From Agriotes lineatus (Eukaryota > Arthropoda > Insecta > Coleoptera > Elateridae): DNA of 64,000 bases. A model generated the notes under the pieces. The model was not told the origin of the DNA and did not search any database. It saw nothing but the letters and a program-made list of their open reading frames with translations. Made by a program: the position numbers and the translations under genes. Positions 18,561 through 30,675 of the stretch are shown piece by piece (the first letter of the stretch is position 1; each line of letters starts with the position of its first letter). The stretch is from positions 186,001 through 250,000 of the forward strand of contig CALNHX010000281.1 of NCBI GenBank assembly GCA_940337035.1, in the 5' to 3' direction.

Positions 18561-20393
18561 ATGTGGTCAATTTTAGCTGTTTTGATAACTGTAATATGTG
18601 TAACAGGAACCTTAAGAAAATTAGAAAATATAGATGTTGAAATTACTTCGGGAGTATATATACAGAGATTGCCTAATATTAGTTTTTATCAGCAGACTCA
18701 ACCGATTTTATTTCGTTTTGCGAAACCTAGAAGTTTATTGGAAATAATGAACTGTACTTCCTTTTGTAATTCCAGCAAGTCTATATGTAACGATGCTAAT
18801 ATAGAATATTAAAAAATTAATGATGTTAACTTTAGGAGATTTGCAAACAATGAACCCATTTTAGCAGATGACGGAGAGTTATTTGATTTTCAATTCGCAA
18901 CTCGGAACCATGTACCGAGAACATTCACTTCAAATTATGAGATTACAGTCTTAACCCAGCGGATAGTAGAACAGAGACATGTAAGTGTACAAGATTTTAC
19001 TTTTAAATCACCTTTTGAACACACAACTAGCCCTGCTCGTTGTAATGATAGTCGCTTACCTCTCTTAGTTTTGCTTGATGCTAGGATAAGATATGAGTGG
19101 ACTCGTGCATTTGCTAATATGTGTCAAAATAAAAAATTGCAGTTAGATATAATTCCTATGGTAGATTTAGAAAAAGCTCTGAATAGACAACCCTTGCCGA
19201 AAGACTTTGTTGCAGTGTTAAAGGCACTTTCATCGTACTACACCCTGCCTTTGATTGAATGCGCGATATCACCGGAAACCAGTATTGTGGGCGTACATGT
19301 TCCATTGATTCATCACCACCTGCAGGACCTTCAAGTACGCAAGGTTCTCACACCAAATTATGCATGGAATAACCACACCTGTACTATTGCGATGCCTACC
19401 TTCGACGTAGCCATTGCCAAGATCGCATCACGATGGACCATTTTCCTTCCAAAATGCGATCCCTTCAAGGACGAGTTGTGTTTAATCACCGAGGTCTATG
19501 ACGACAACGCCCAGGGCATTGCTTGTGTGCAGCAGGTACTAACGGGAGCCACTACGGACCACCTAGCTAACGTGTGCCCGATGGCATGTCAAGAGGCAGG
19601 ACGAGATACCCAATTATTACTACCAATTGGGATCAACAGGTTTCTAGTAACTCACCCTAAACCGGATTTAAGAGTGAGTTGCCCTAACACTTCGTATCCA
19701 GTAACAACCCGTAAATTTATTGGTGCTACGCACATTACCGTGCCTTGCAATGGTCGATTACAAGACAATAGTACATTAAATTTCATTCCACAATATCCTT
19801 GCACCGACAAAGAAACAACATTATCTATCCAACCCACTATTCCTGCCGCATGGGTCAATCTACAAGGACTTCGGATTCCACCCCATGGTGAAGCCACTCC
19901 AAAGTTCACGGATTTGGAAACCTGCCTTAACCAGCATTGGTTTCAAGATGCCTATAGTCCATCTACAACCAGTATCGCTTATTACCTCATAGCGACTTCC
20001 TATGTTCTCTCTATTTCCCTTTTCATCCTTCTCTTTCTATTATTCAAACGTTCCTCACAACGACTCTCAACACCTAATCTAATTCCTTTTTCTCGGAATT
20101 CCTCATTATTGAATTCCACTACCAACGTCAGTCTCAATCCCAGTGTTTCTCATGACCCTATTTCCGAATCTGTAAGAATGATCGTTAGACGACCTGCGCT
20201 GCCAACGCCTCGTGGAGCCAATATGGACCTAACCAACAGACCTTTGCCTACGGTGCCTACTCGATCCAGCATCTCTGACGACACCTACTATCTACAACCT
20301 CGTCAAGCTCCAGAATTGCCTACATACGATCTAGTCGGACCTGCCCAAGTGTCTACAGCGCTACAAACTGGTGGTACATTACGTCAACTATAG
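18561..20393 (+). pseudogene. Env-2: second envelope-type glycoprotein, paralogue of env-1 without furin site, one in-frame stop
   Basis: ATG 18561 starts a typical signal peptide (MWSILAVLITVICVTG). One frame of 610 residues then runs to TAG 20391-20393, broken only by TAA at 18810-18812. It parallels env-1 along its length: YYTLPLIEC versus YYKLPIADC, AWNNHTC versus AWHNETC, FLVTHPK...CPNT versus FILTHPK...CPKT, a PC...PC pair, PAAWVNL, and FTDLETCLNQHW before the membrane anchor (about 19972-20050). It differs in lacking the furin-type motif and the fusion-peptide-like segment between the N-terminal Cys region and the conserved core. The cytoplasmic tail (about 114 residues) is Pro/Ser-rich with LPTVPTR and PTYDLV. 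A second glycoprotein with a receptor-binding or regulatory role is one inference; decay of a duplicate is another. Confidence 0.75.
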
Positions 20394-20889
20394 CCGCGCC
20401 CAATCGCTCCATTAGCAAAAATTTCATTCACCGGATCAACGACTTCATCAGAAGAAACATACGTGACGATGTCTACCCCATCCACCAATTCATCATACGT
20501 GCAACTGTGATTTGTGATTTGCAATTGGTGATTAAAAATAATAATGGTGAACTGTTTAAAACTTACGTGCAAATTAACAGACGAAAACCGGAAAACGTTT
20601 AACACTGCCAACTAAAAGAACTGGACTTGACCGTTTAAGCGATAACCGTTTCCGCAGACCAATACGGAAGTTATTTAGATTAATACTATCGCTATTGTTC
20701 GGCATATGACTCATGGTGGGAACTTTTTTGAATTTAGAGTATTAGGACTTCAGGAGTCTACAGAGCTTATATTTTATTTCATTGTGTTAGATTAAGATTT
20801 TAGTTAAGGCTTGCTTGTAACCTCTTTTGTATCTGCATGTTTGCAGTGGCGTTTCCCCTAGGGTCGGCTGGGGTCAGCCTCTTTTATAT
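20394..20889 (+). other. 3' noncoding region of the retroelement
   Basis: About 500 bp after env-2 with no ORF of note, leading into the polypurine tract. The minus-strand 75-codon frame here is a shadow. Confidence 0.5.
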
Positions 20890-20901
20890 GCCCGAGGGAG
20901 A
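20890..20901 (+). promoter_or_regulatory. Polypurine tract before the 3' LTR
   Basis: GCCCGAGGGAGA lies immediately before the TGTCAC start of the 3' LTR, the position of the plus-strand primer in LTR elements. It is short but purine-only at its end. Confidence 0.65.
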
Positions 20902-21132
20902 TGTCACGAAAGCGCAAATATGATACATCGAGGATTTCTAGAAAATAAGCATTATGCATAAATATGTTTTTTCCGAAGAGTTACGTGTTGATAAGGCCTA
21001 ACCACGAGCTTGTTGTTCCTTAATATTTTCCTGGATGAGCCAATGTCACAGGAAGCCTGTGGTGTGTTTTTCTGGTGTTTTCTGTTATTCACTGTCTTAC
21101 GTGGTCTCAACCGCATACCCATCTTCAGGAGA

Positions 21133-21166
21133 TATATAAGGTGCAAGCTCGGGGTAGCGCCTCAGT
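21133..21166 (+). promoter_or_regulatory. LTR core promoter: TATA box and initiator
   Basis: TATATAA at 21133-21139 is followed about 29 nt later by TCAGT (21162-21166), the arthropod initiator consensus. The transcription start would be about 21164, which marks the beginning of the R region. Confidence 0.65.
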
Positions 21167-21259
21167 AAGTTATCAGTTATCCATTATAATTAGTAATCGT
21201 CAGTGCCCTGTCGCTGTCTACGCTAAGCATTAAGTTCTTCGTAACTGGCCCTTAGAAAC

Positions 21260-21279
21260 ATGTCCAGAACTATGTAAGT
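21260..21279 (+). promoter_or_regulatory. ATG exon end and splice donor inside the LTR
   Basis: An ATG (21260-21262) is followed 11 nt later by a consensus donor GTAAGT (21274-21279). Unspliced, this ATG reaches a stop after five codons. Spliced at the donor, the exon ends two bases into a codon, which is the phase required by the env-1 acceptor at 15357 and is also compatible with acceptors just before env-2. It lies between the TATA box and the poly(A) signal, so it would be present in the R region at the 5' end of the RNA. Confidence 0.6.
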
Positions 21280-21288
21280 TAACACTTT

Positions 21289-21294
21289 AATAAA
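21289..21294 (+). promoter_or_regulatory. LTR polyadenylation signal AATAAA
   Basis: A canonical hexamer about 125 nt downstream of the predicted start, followed by a T/G-rich stretch (21299-21322). Confidence 0.7.
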
Positions 21295-21398
21295 CTGCTT
21301 TTATTTGTAATTGTTGGTATGATTTAATCGGTTCCAAACTAGCTACGACTGCCTCTTTGCTGTCGCCAATATGAGCTTGAATCCCCCGAGTCGTAGCA

Positions 21399-24300
21399 AT
21401 ATTATGTAACATTTCCTTCTACTGTCTACAATGTTGTTAACAACGATATCAGCTTCAAAGAGACACATTGCTATACAATAACGCAAAAGATATTTACTTA
21501 AAAATCTACTCACAATTGCTGGTTTTCTTATGTTAACTCTGCTGCATTCACTTAAGTTAATTATTGCTAATTTGTAGGTGTAAAGTTTTTGATACAATAC
21601 GACACAATTAGTTGTTAAGCTTTCCACACCCAGATTGTGTCTGGAATGTGATCGATCGGGGGAAGCAATAGGTACTACAGCAACTGGACAATACACAAGA
21701 ATGAAAAATAAACAACGGGAAAGAATGTCGTGCTCCACTCAACACCCACTAGGCTATGTTGTTTTGAAATGTTAGAAAACTAAGAACCACAGGAATGGTT
21801 CAAGACAGCTAGTTTAATGAATAACGAATAATATTATGTAACATTTCCTTCTACTATCTACAATGTTGTAAACAACGATATCAGCTTCAAAGAGACACTT
21901 TGCTATGCAATAACCCAAAAGATATTTGCTTAAAAATCAGCTAACAATTCCTGGTTTTCTTATGTTAACTCTGCTGCAGTCACTTAAGTTAATTCCTACC
22001 AATTTGTAGGTGTAACGTTTTTTGATACAATACACCACAATTACTTGTCAAGTTTTCCACATCCAGATTGTGTCTGGAATGTGATCGATCGGAGGAAGCA
22101 ATTGATTCCACAGCAACTGCACAATACACAAGAATTAAAGATAAACAACGGGAAAGAGTGTCGTGCCCCACTCAACACCCACTAGGCTATGTTGTTTTGA
22201 AAAGTGAGAAAACTAAAAACCACAGGAATGGTTCAACACACCTAGTTTAATGAATAATGAATAATATTATGTAACATATGATTCTACTACCTACAATGTT
22301 GTTAACAACGATATCAGCTTCAAAGAGACACTTTGCTATACAACAACCCAAAAGATATTTGCTTAAAAATCAGTTCACAATTGCTGGTTTTCTTATGTTA
22401 ACTCTGCTGCAGTCACTTAAGTTAATTCCTGCCAATTTGTAGGTGTAACGTTTTTGATACAATACACCACAATTCGTTGTTAAGTTTTCCACATCCAGAT
22501 TGTGCCTGGAATGTGATCGATAGGAAAAAGATAGGTTCCACTGCAACTGGACAATACACAAGAATGAAAAATAAACAACGGGAAATAGGGTCGTGCCCCA
22601 CTCAACACCCACTAGGCTATGTTGTTTTGAAAAGTTAGAAAACTAAGAACCACAGGAATGGTTCAACACAGTTAGTTTAATGAATAATGAATTTTATTAT
22701 GTAACATTTCCTTCTACTATCTACAATGTTGTTAACAACGATATCAGCTTCAAAGAGACACATTGCTATACAATAACCCAAGGATATTTACTTAAAAATC
22801 TGCTCACATTTGCTGGTTTTCTTATGTTAACTCTGCTGCATTCACCTCAGTTAATTCCTGCCAATTTGTAGGTGTGAAGTTTTTTATACAATACACCACA
22901 ATTAGTTGTTAAGTTTTCCACATCCAGATTGTGTCTGAAATGTGATCGATCGGAGGAAGCAATTGATTCCACAGCAACTGGACAATACACAAAAATGAAA
23001 AATAAACAATGGGAAAGAGTGTCGTGCCCGACTCAACAGCCACTAGGCTATGTTGTTTTGAAAAGCTAGAAAACTAAGAACCACAGGAATGGTTCAACAC
23101 ACCTAGTTCAATAAATAATGATAAATATTGTGTAACATATCCTTCTACTATCTCCAATGTCGTTAAAAACGATTTTAGCTTCAAAGAGACACTTTGCTAT
23201 ACAACAACCCAAAAGATATTTGCTTAAAAACCAGTTCACAATTGCTGGTTTTTCTATGTTAACTCTGCTGAATTCACTTAAGTTAATTCCTGCCAATTTG
23301 TAGGTGTAACGTTTTTGATACAATACACCACAATTAGTTGTTAAGTTTTCCACATCCAGATTGTGATCGATTGGAGGAAGCAATTGATTCCACAGCAACT
23401 GGACAATACACAAGAATGAAAAATAAACAACGGGAAAGAGTGTCTTGCCCCACTCAACACCCACTAGGCTATGTTGTTTTGAAAAGTGAGAGAACTAAAA
23501 ACCACAGGAATGGTTCAACACACCTAGTTTAATGAATAATATAATAATATTATGTAACATATCCTTCTACTACCTACAATGTTGTTAACAACGATATCAG
23601 CTTTGAAGAGACACTTTGCTATACAATAACCCAAAGTATATTTGCTTAAAAATCTGCTCACAGATGCTGGTTATCTTATGTTAACTCTGCTGCATTCACT
23701 TAAGTTAATTCCTGCCAATTTGTAGGTGTGACGTTTTTGATACAAAACACCAGAATTACTTGTTAAGGTTTCCACCTCCAGATTGTGTCGGGAATGTGAT
23801 CGATCCGAAAAAGCAATAGGTTGCACAGCAACTGGACAATACACAAGAATGAAAAATAAACAACGGGAAAGAGTGTCGTGCCCCACTCAACACCCACTAG
23901 ACTATGTTGTGTTGAAAAGTTAGAAAACTAAGAACCACAGGAATGGTTCAAGACAGCTAGTTTAATGAATAACGAATAATATTATGTAACATTTCCTTCT
24001 ACTATCTACAATGTTGTAAACAACGATATCAGCTTCAAAGAGACACTTTGCTATGCAATAACCCAAAAGATATTTGCTTAAAAATCAGCTAACAATTCCT
24101 GGTTTTCTTATGTTAACTCTGCTGCATTCACTTAAGTTAATTCCTGCCAATTTGTAGGTGTGACGTTCTTTATACAATACACCACAATTACTTGTTAAGC
24201 TTTCCACATCCAGATTGTGTCTGGAATGTGATCGATCGGAAGAAGCAATGGGTTCCACAGCAACTGGGCAATACACAAAAATGAAAAATAAACAACGGGA

Positions 24301-27300
24301 AAGAGTGTCGTGCCCCACTCAACACCCACTAGGCTATGTTGTTTTGAAAGGTTAGAAAACTAAGAATCACAGGAATGGTTCAACACAGGTAGTATAATGA
24401 ATAATGAATAATATTATGTAACATTTCCCTCTACTGTCTACAATGTTGTTAACAACGATATCATCTTCAAAGAGACACATTGCTATACAATAACCCAAAA
24501 GATATTTGCTTAAAAATCAGCTCACAATTGCTGGTTTTCTTATGTTAACTCTGCTGCAGTCACTTAAGTTAATTCCTACCAATTTGTAGGTGTAACGTTT
24601 TTTGATACAATACACCACAATTACTTGTCAAGTTTTCCACATCCAGATTGTGTCTGGAATGTGATCGATCGGAGGAAGCAATTGATTCCACAGCAACTGC
24701 ACAATACACAAGAATTAAAGATAAACAACGGGAAAGAGTGTCGTGCCCCACTCAACACCCACTAGGCTATGTTGTTTTGAAAAGTGAGAAAACTAAAAAC
24801 CACAGGAATGGTTCAACACACCTAGTTTAATGAATAATGAATAATATTATGTAACATATGATTCTACTACCTACAATGTTGTTAACAACGATATCAGCTT
24901 CAAAGAGACACTTTGCTATACAACAACCCAAAAGATATTTGCTTAAAAATCAGTTCACAATTGCTGGTTTTCTTATGTTAACTCTGCTGCAGTCACTTAA
25001 GTTAATTCCTGCCAATTTGTAGGTGTAACGTTTTTGATACAATACACCACAATTCGTTGTTAAGTTTTCCACATCCAGATTGTGCCTGGAATGTGATCGA
25101 TAGGAAAAAGATAGGTTCCACTGCAACTGGACAATACACAAGAATGAAAAATAAACAACGGGAAATAGGGTCGTGCCCCACTCAACACCCACTAGGCTAT
25201 GTTGTTTTGAAAAGTTAGAAAACTAAGAACCACAGGAATGGTTCAACACAGTTAGTTTAATGAATAATGAATTTTATTATGTAACATTTCCTTCTACTAT
25301 CTACAATGTTGTTAACAACGATATCAGCTTCAAAGAGACACATTGCTATACAATAACCCAAGGATATTTACTTAAAAATCTGCTCACATTTGCTGGTTTT
25401 CTTATGTTAACTCTGCTGCATTCACCTCAGTTAATTCCTGCCAATTTGTAGGTGTGAAGTTTTTTATACAATACACCACAATTAGTTGTTAAGTTTTCCA
25501 CATCCAGATTGTGTCTGAAATGTGATCGATCGGAGGAAGCAATTGATTCCACAGCAACTGGACAATACACAAAAATGAAAAATAAACAATGGGAAAGAGT
25601 GTCGTGCCCGACTCAACAGCCACTAGGCTATGTTGTTTTGAAAAGCTAGAAAACTAAGAACCACAGGAATGGTTCAACACACCTAGTTCAATAAATAATG
25701 ATAAATATTGTGTAACATATCCTTCTACTATCTCCAATGTCGTTAAAAACGATTTTAGCTTCAAAGAGACACTTTGCTATACAACAACCCAAAAGATATT
25801 TGCTTAAAAACCAGTTCACAATTGCTGGTTTTTCTATGTTAACTCTGCTGAATTCACTTAAGTTAATTCCTGCCAATTTGTAGGTGTAACGTTTTTGATA
25901 CAATACACCACAATTAGTTGTTAAGTTTTCCACATCCAGATTGTGATCGATTGGAGGAAGCAATTGATTCCACAGCAACTGGACAATACACAAGAATGAA
26001 AAATAAACAACGGGAAAGAGTGTCTTGCCCCACTCAACACCCACTAGGCTATGTTGTTTTGAAAAGTGAGAGAACTAAAAACCACAGGAATGGTTCAACA
26101 CACCTAGTTTAATGAATAATATAATAATATTATGTAACATATCCTTCTACTACCTACAATGTTGTTAACAACGATATCAGCTTTGAAGAGACACTTTGCT
26201 ATACAATAACCCAAAGTATATTTGCTTAAAAATCTGCTCACAGATGCTGGTTATCTTATGTTAACTCTGCTGCATTCACTTAAGTTAATTCCTGCCAATT
26301 TGTAGGTGTGACGTTTTTGATACAAAACACCAGAATTACTTGTTAAGGTTTCCACCTCCAGATTGTGTCGGGAATGTGATCGATCCGAAAAAGCAATAGG
26401 TTGCACAGCAACTGGACAATACACAAGAATGAAAAATAAACAACGGGAAAGAGTGTCGTGCCCCACTCAACACCCACTAGACTATGTTGTGTTGAAAAGT
26501 TAGAAAACTAAGAACCACAGGAATGGTTCAACACAGCTAGTTTAATGAATAATGAATTGTATTATGTAACATTTCCTTCTACTATGTACAATGTTGTTAA
26601 CAACGATATCAGCTTCAAAGAGACACATTGCTATACAATAACCCAAAAGATATTTACTTAAAAATCTGCTCACATTTGCTGGTTTTCTTATGTTAACTCT
26701 GCTGTATTCACCTCAGTTAATTCCTGCCAATTTGTAGGTGTGACGTTTTTTATACAATACACCACAATTAGTTGTTAAGTTTTCCACATCCAGATTGTGT
26801 CTGAAATGTGATCGATCGGAGGAAGCAATTGATTCCACAGCAACTGGACAATACACAAAAATGAAAAATAAACAATGGGAAAGAGTGTCGTGCCCGACTC
26901 AACAGCCACTAGGCTATGTTGTTTTGCAAAGCTAGAAAATTAAGAACCACAGGAATGGTTCAACACACCTAGTTCAATAAATAATGATAAATATTGTGTA
27001 ACATATCCTTCTACTATCTCCAATGTCGTTAAAAACGACTTTAGCTTCAAAGAGACACTTTGCTATACAACAACCCAAAAGATATTTGCTTAAAAACCAG
27101 TTCACAATTGCTGGTGTTTCTATGTTAACTCTGCTGAATTCACTTAAGTTAATTCCTGCCAATTTGTAGGTGTAACGTTTTTGATACAATACACCACAAT
27201 TAGTTGTTAAGTTTTCCACATCCAGATTGTGATCGATTGGAGGAAGCAATTGATTCCACAGCAACTGGACAATACACAAGAATGAAAAATAAACAACGGG

Positions 27301-29038
27301 AAAGAGTGTCTTGCCCCACTCAACACCTACTAGGCTATGTTGTTTTGAAAGGTTAGAAAACTAAGAATCACAGGAATGGTTCAACACAGCTAGTTTAATG
27401 AATAATGAATAATATTATGTAACATTTCCTTCTACTGTCTACAATGTTGTTAACAACGATATCAGCTTCAAAGAGACACATTGCTATACAACAGCCCAAA
27501 AGATATTTACTTAAAAATCTACTCACAATTGCTGGCTTTCTTATGTTAACTCTGCTGCATTCACTTAAGTTAATTATTGCTAATTTGTAGGTGTAAAGTT
27601 TTTGATACAATACGACACAATTAGTTGTTAAGCTTTCCACACTCAGATTGTGTCTGGAATGTGATCGATCGGGGGAAGCAATAGGTACCACAGCAACTGG
27701 GCAATACACAAAAATGAAATATAAACAACGGGAAAGAGTGTCGTGCCCCACTCGACAACCAGTAGGCTATGTTGTTTTGAAATGTTAGAAAACTAAGAAT
27801 CACAGGAATGGTTCAACACAGCTAGTTTAATGAATAATGAATAATATTATGTAACATTTCCCTCTACTGTCTACAATGTTGTTAACAACGATATCATCTT
27901 CAAAGAGACACATTGCTATACAATAACCCAAAAGATATTTGCTTAAAAATCAGCTCACAATTGCTGGTTTTCTTATGTTAACTCTGCTGCAGTCACTTAA
28001 GTTAATTCCTACCAATTTGTAGGTGTAGCGTTTTTTGATACAATACACCACAATTACTTGTCAAGTTTTCCACATCCAGATTGTGTCTGGAATGTGATCG
28101 ATCGGAGGAAGCAATTGATTCCACAGCGACTGCACAATACACAATAATTAAAAATAAACAACCGGAAAGACTGTTGTGAGACACTCAACACCCACCAGGC
28201 TATGTTGTTTTGAAAAGTGAGAAAACTAAAAACCACAGGAATGGTTCAACATACCTAGTTTAATGAATAATGAATAATATTCTGTAACATATGATTCTAC
28301 TACCTACAATGTTGTTAACAACGATATCAGCTGCAAAGAGACACTTTGCTATACAATAACCCAAAAGACATTTGCTTAAAAATCTGCTCACAGATGCTGG
28401 TTATCTTATGTTAACTCTGCTTCATTCACTTAAGTTAATTCCTGCCAATTTGTAGGTGTGAGGTTTTTGATACAAAACACCAGAATTACTTGTTAAGGTT
28501 TCCACCTCCAGATTGTGTCGGGAATGTGATCGATCCGAAAAAGCAATAAGTTGCACAGCAACTGGACAATACACAAGAATGAAAAATAAACAACGGGAAA
28601 GAATGTCGTGCTCCACTCAACACCCACTAGGCTATGTTGGTTTGAAAAGTTTAGAAAACTAAGAACCACAGGAATAGTTCAACACACCTAGTTTAATGAA
28701 TAATGAATTGTATTATGTAACATTTCCTTCTACTATGTACAATGTTGGTAACAACGATATCAGCTTCAAAAAGACAGTTTGCTATACAATAAGCCAAACG
28801 ATATTTACTTAAAAATCTGCTCACAATTGCTGGTTTTCTTATGTTAACTCTGCTGCATTCACTTAAGTTAATTATTGCTAATTTGTAGGTGTAAAGTTTT
28901 TGATACAATACGACACAATTAGTTGTTAAGCTTTCCACACCCAGATTGTGTCTGGAATGTGATCGATCGGAGGAAGCAATAGGTACCACAGCAACTGGAC
29001 AATACACAAGAATGAAAAATAAACAACGGGAAAGAATG
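21399..29038. repeat. 432-bp satellite array, segment 2
   Basis: About 18 monomers of roughly 425-435 bp in head-to-tail order. Landmarks repeated in each are GTTGTTAACAACGATATC, CTTAAGTTAATTCCTGCC, GATCGATCGG and AAATAAACAACGGGAAAG. Several monomer types alternate and recur in blocks. All ORFs of 60-131 codons here are periodic products of the repeat. Confidence 0.95.
21954..26530. repeat. 2580-bp (six-monomer) tandem duplication within the satellite
   Basis: Sequence from about 21954 to 23950 recurs nearly unchanged at +2580 (24534-26530), including monomer-specific variants. Outside these limits the copies diverge to the usual between-monomer level. This is a recent higher-order duplication of six monomers, the second copy being partial. 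Confidence 0.85.
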
Positions 29039-29242
29039 CAGTGTTGGGTAAGTTACTCTAAAAAAGTTACTAAGTAAATTAATCAGTTACTCGGCAAAAA
29101 AGTAACTGAGTAAGTTACTAAGTTACAGAATTATAAAAGTAATTTGAATAAGTTACTAAGTTACCATGAAGTAACTCGTTAGTTTTTAAGTTACCTTTTT
29201 TATGAGAGGTTACTAATCTACATGCAATTACTATCAACTTAA
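29039..29242 (+). mobile_element. Truncated hAT-like element (first 204 bp)
   Basis: It starts CAGTGTTGGGTAAGTTACTC after AAAGAATG, as in the full copies at 42103 and 58898. It matches them until about 29242, then joins satellite sequence with a 3-nt overlap (TAA). The right end and right target duplication are missing, so this is a deletion after insertion. Confidence 0.9.
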
Positions 29243-30675
29243 CCCAAAAGATATTTACTTAAAAATCTGCTCACATTTGCTGGTTTTCTTATGTTAACTC
29301 TGCTGCATTCACTTAAGTTAATTCCTGTCAATTTTTAGGTGTGACGTTTTTTATACAATACACCACAATTAGTTGTTAAGTTTTCCACATCCAGATTGTC
29401 TGTAATGTGATCGATCGGAGGAAGCAATTTATTCCACAGCAACTGGACAATACACAAGAATGAAAAATAAACAACGGGAAAGAGTGCCGTGCCCCACTCA
29501 ACACCCACTAGGCTATGTTGTTTTGAAAAGTGAGAGAACTAAAAACCACAGGAATGGTTCAACACACCTAGTTTAATGAATAATGAATAATATTATGTAA
29601 CATATCCTTCTACTACCTACAATGTTGTTAACAACGATATCAGCTTCAAAGAGACACTTTGCTATACAATAACCCAAAGGATATTTGCTTAAAAGTCTGC
29701 TCACAATTGCTGGTTTTCTTATGTTAACTCTGGTGTATCAACTTACGTTAATTCCTGCCAATTTGTAGGTGTGACGTTTTTGCTACAAAACACCACAATT
29801 ACCTGTTAAGTTTTCCACATCCAGATTGTGTCTGAAGTGTGATCGATCGGAGGATGCAGTAGGTTGCACAGCAACTGGACAATACACAAGAATAAAAAAT
29901 AAACAACGGGAAATAGGGTCGTGCCCCACTCAATACCTATTAGACTATGTTGTTTTGAAAAGTTAGAAAACTAAGAACCACAGGAATGGTTCAACACAGC
30001 TAGTTCAATGAATAATGAATAATATTATGTAACATTTCCTTCTGCTATCTACAATGTTGTTAACAACGATATCAGCTTCAATGGGACACTTTGCTATACA
30101 ATAACCCAAAAGATATTTGCTTAAAAATCAGCTCACAATTGCTGGTTTTCTTATGTTAACTCTGCTGCGATCACTTAAGTTAATTCCTGCCAATTTGTAG
30201 GTGTAACGTTTTTGATACGATACACCACAATTAGTTGCTAAGTTTTCCACATCCAGATTGTGTCTGGAGTGTGATCGATCGGAGGAAGCAATTGATTCCA
30301 CAGCAACTGCACAATACACAAGAATGAAAAATAAACAACGGGAAAGACTGTTGTGAGACACTCAACACCCACCAGGCTATGTTGTTTTGAAAAGTGAGAA
30401 AACTAAAAACCACAGGAATGGTTCAACACACCTAGTTTAATGAATAATGAATAATATTATGTAACATATGATTCTACTACCTACAATGTTGTTAACAACG
30501 ATATCAGTTTCAAAGAGACACTTTGCTATACAATAACCCAAAAGATATTTGCTTAAAAATCAGCTCACAATTGCTGGTTTTCTTATGTTAACTCTGCTGC
30601 ATTCACTTAAGTTAATTCCTGCCAATTTGTAGGTGTAACGTTTTTGATACAATACACCACAATTACTTGTCAAGT
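29240..30675. repeat. 432-bp satellite array, segment 3
   Basis: About three complete monomers and a partial fourth, ending in the AAGT target duplication (30672-30675) of the 2.3-kb insertion. From 29242 onward this segment corresponds to 45676 onward (offset about +16.43 kb). Confidence 0.95.

Larger units (their letters stand above)
12507..21398 (+). mobile_element. Ty3/gypsy-type LTR retroelement with two env-like genes, internally deleted
   Basis: It is delimited by TGTCACG at 12507 and GTAGCA at 21398 and flanked by ATAT on both sides (12503-12506 and 21399-21402), inside a satellite monomer. The first 41 bp equal the start of the 3' LTR (20902 on). Then the sequence jumps into the end of RNase H, so the rest of the 5' LTR, the primer site, gag, protease and RT are gone. 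The remaining order is RNase H, integrase, accessory ORF, env-1, env-2, polypurine tract and 3' LTR. Insertion at ATAT and env genes expressed by splicing fit errantivirus-like insect elements. Confidence 0.9.
20902..21398 (+). repeat. 3' LTR (497 bp), intact
   Basis: It begins TGTCAC and ends GTAGCA, followed by ATAT and the satellite. Its first 41 bp match the 5' remnant at 12507. It contains a TATA box, an initiator, a short ATG exon with a splice donor, and a poly(A) signal in the expected order. Confidence 0.9.
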
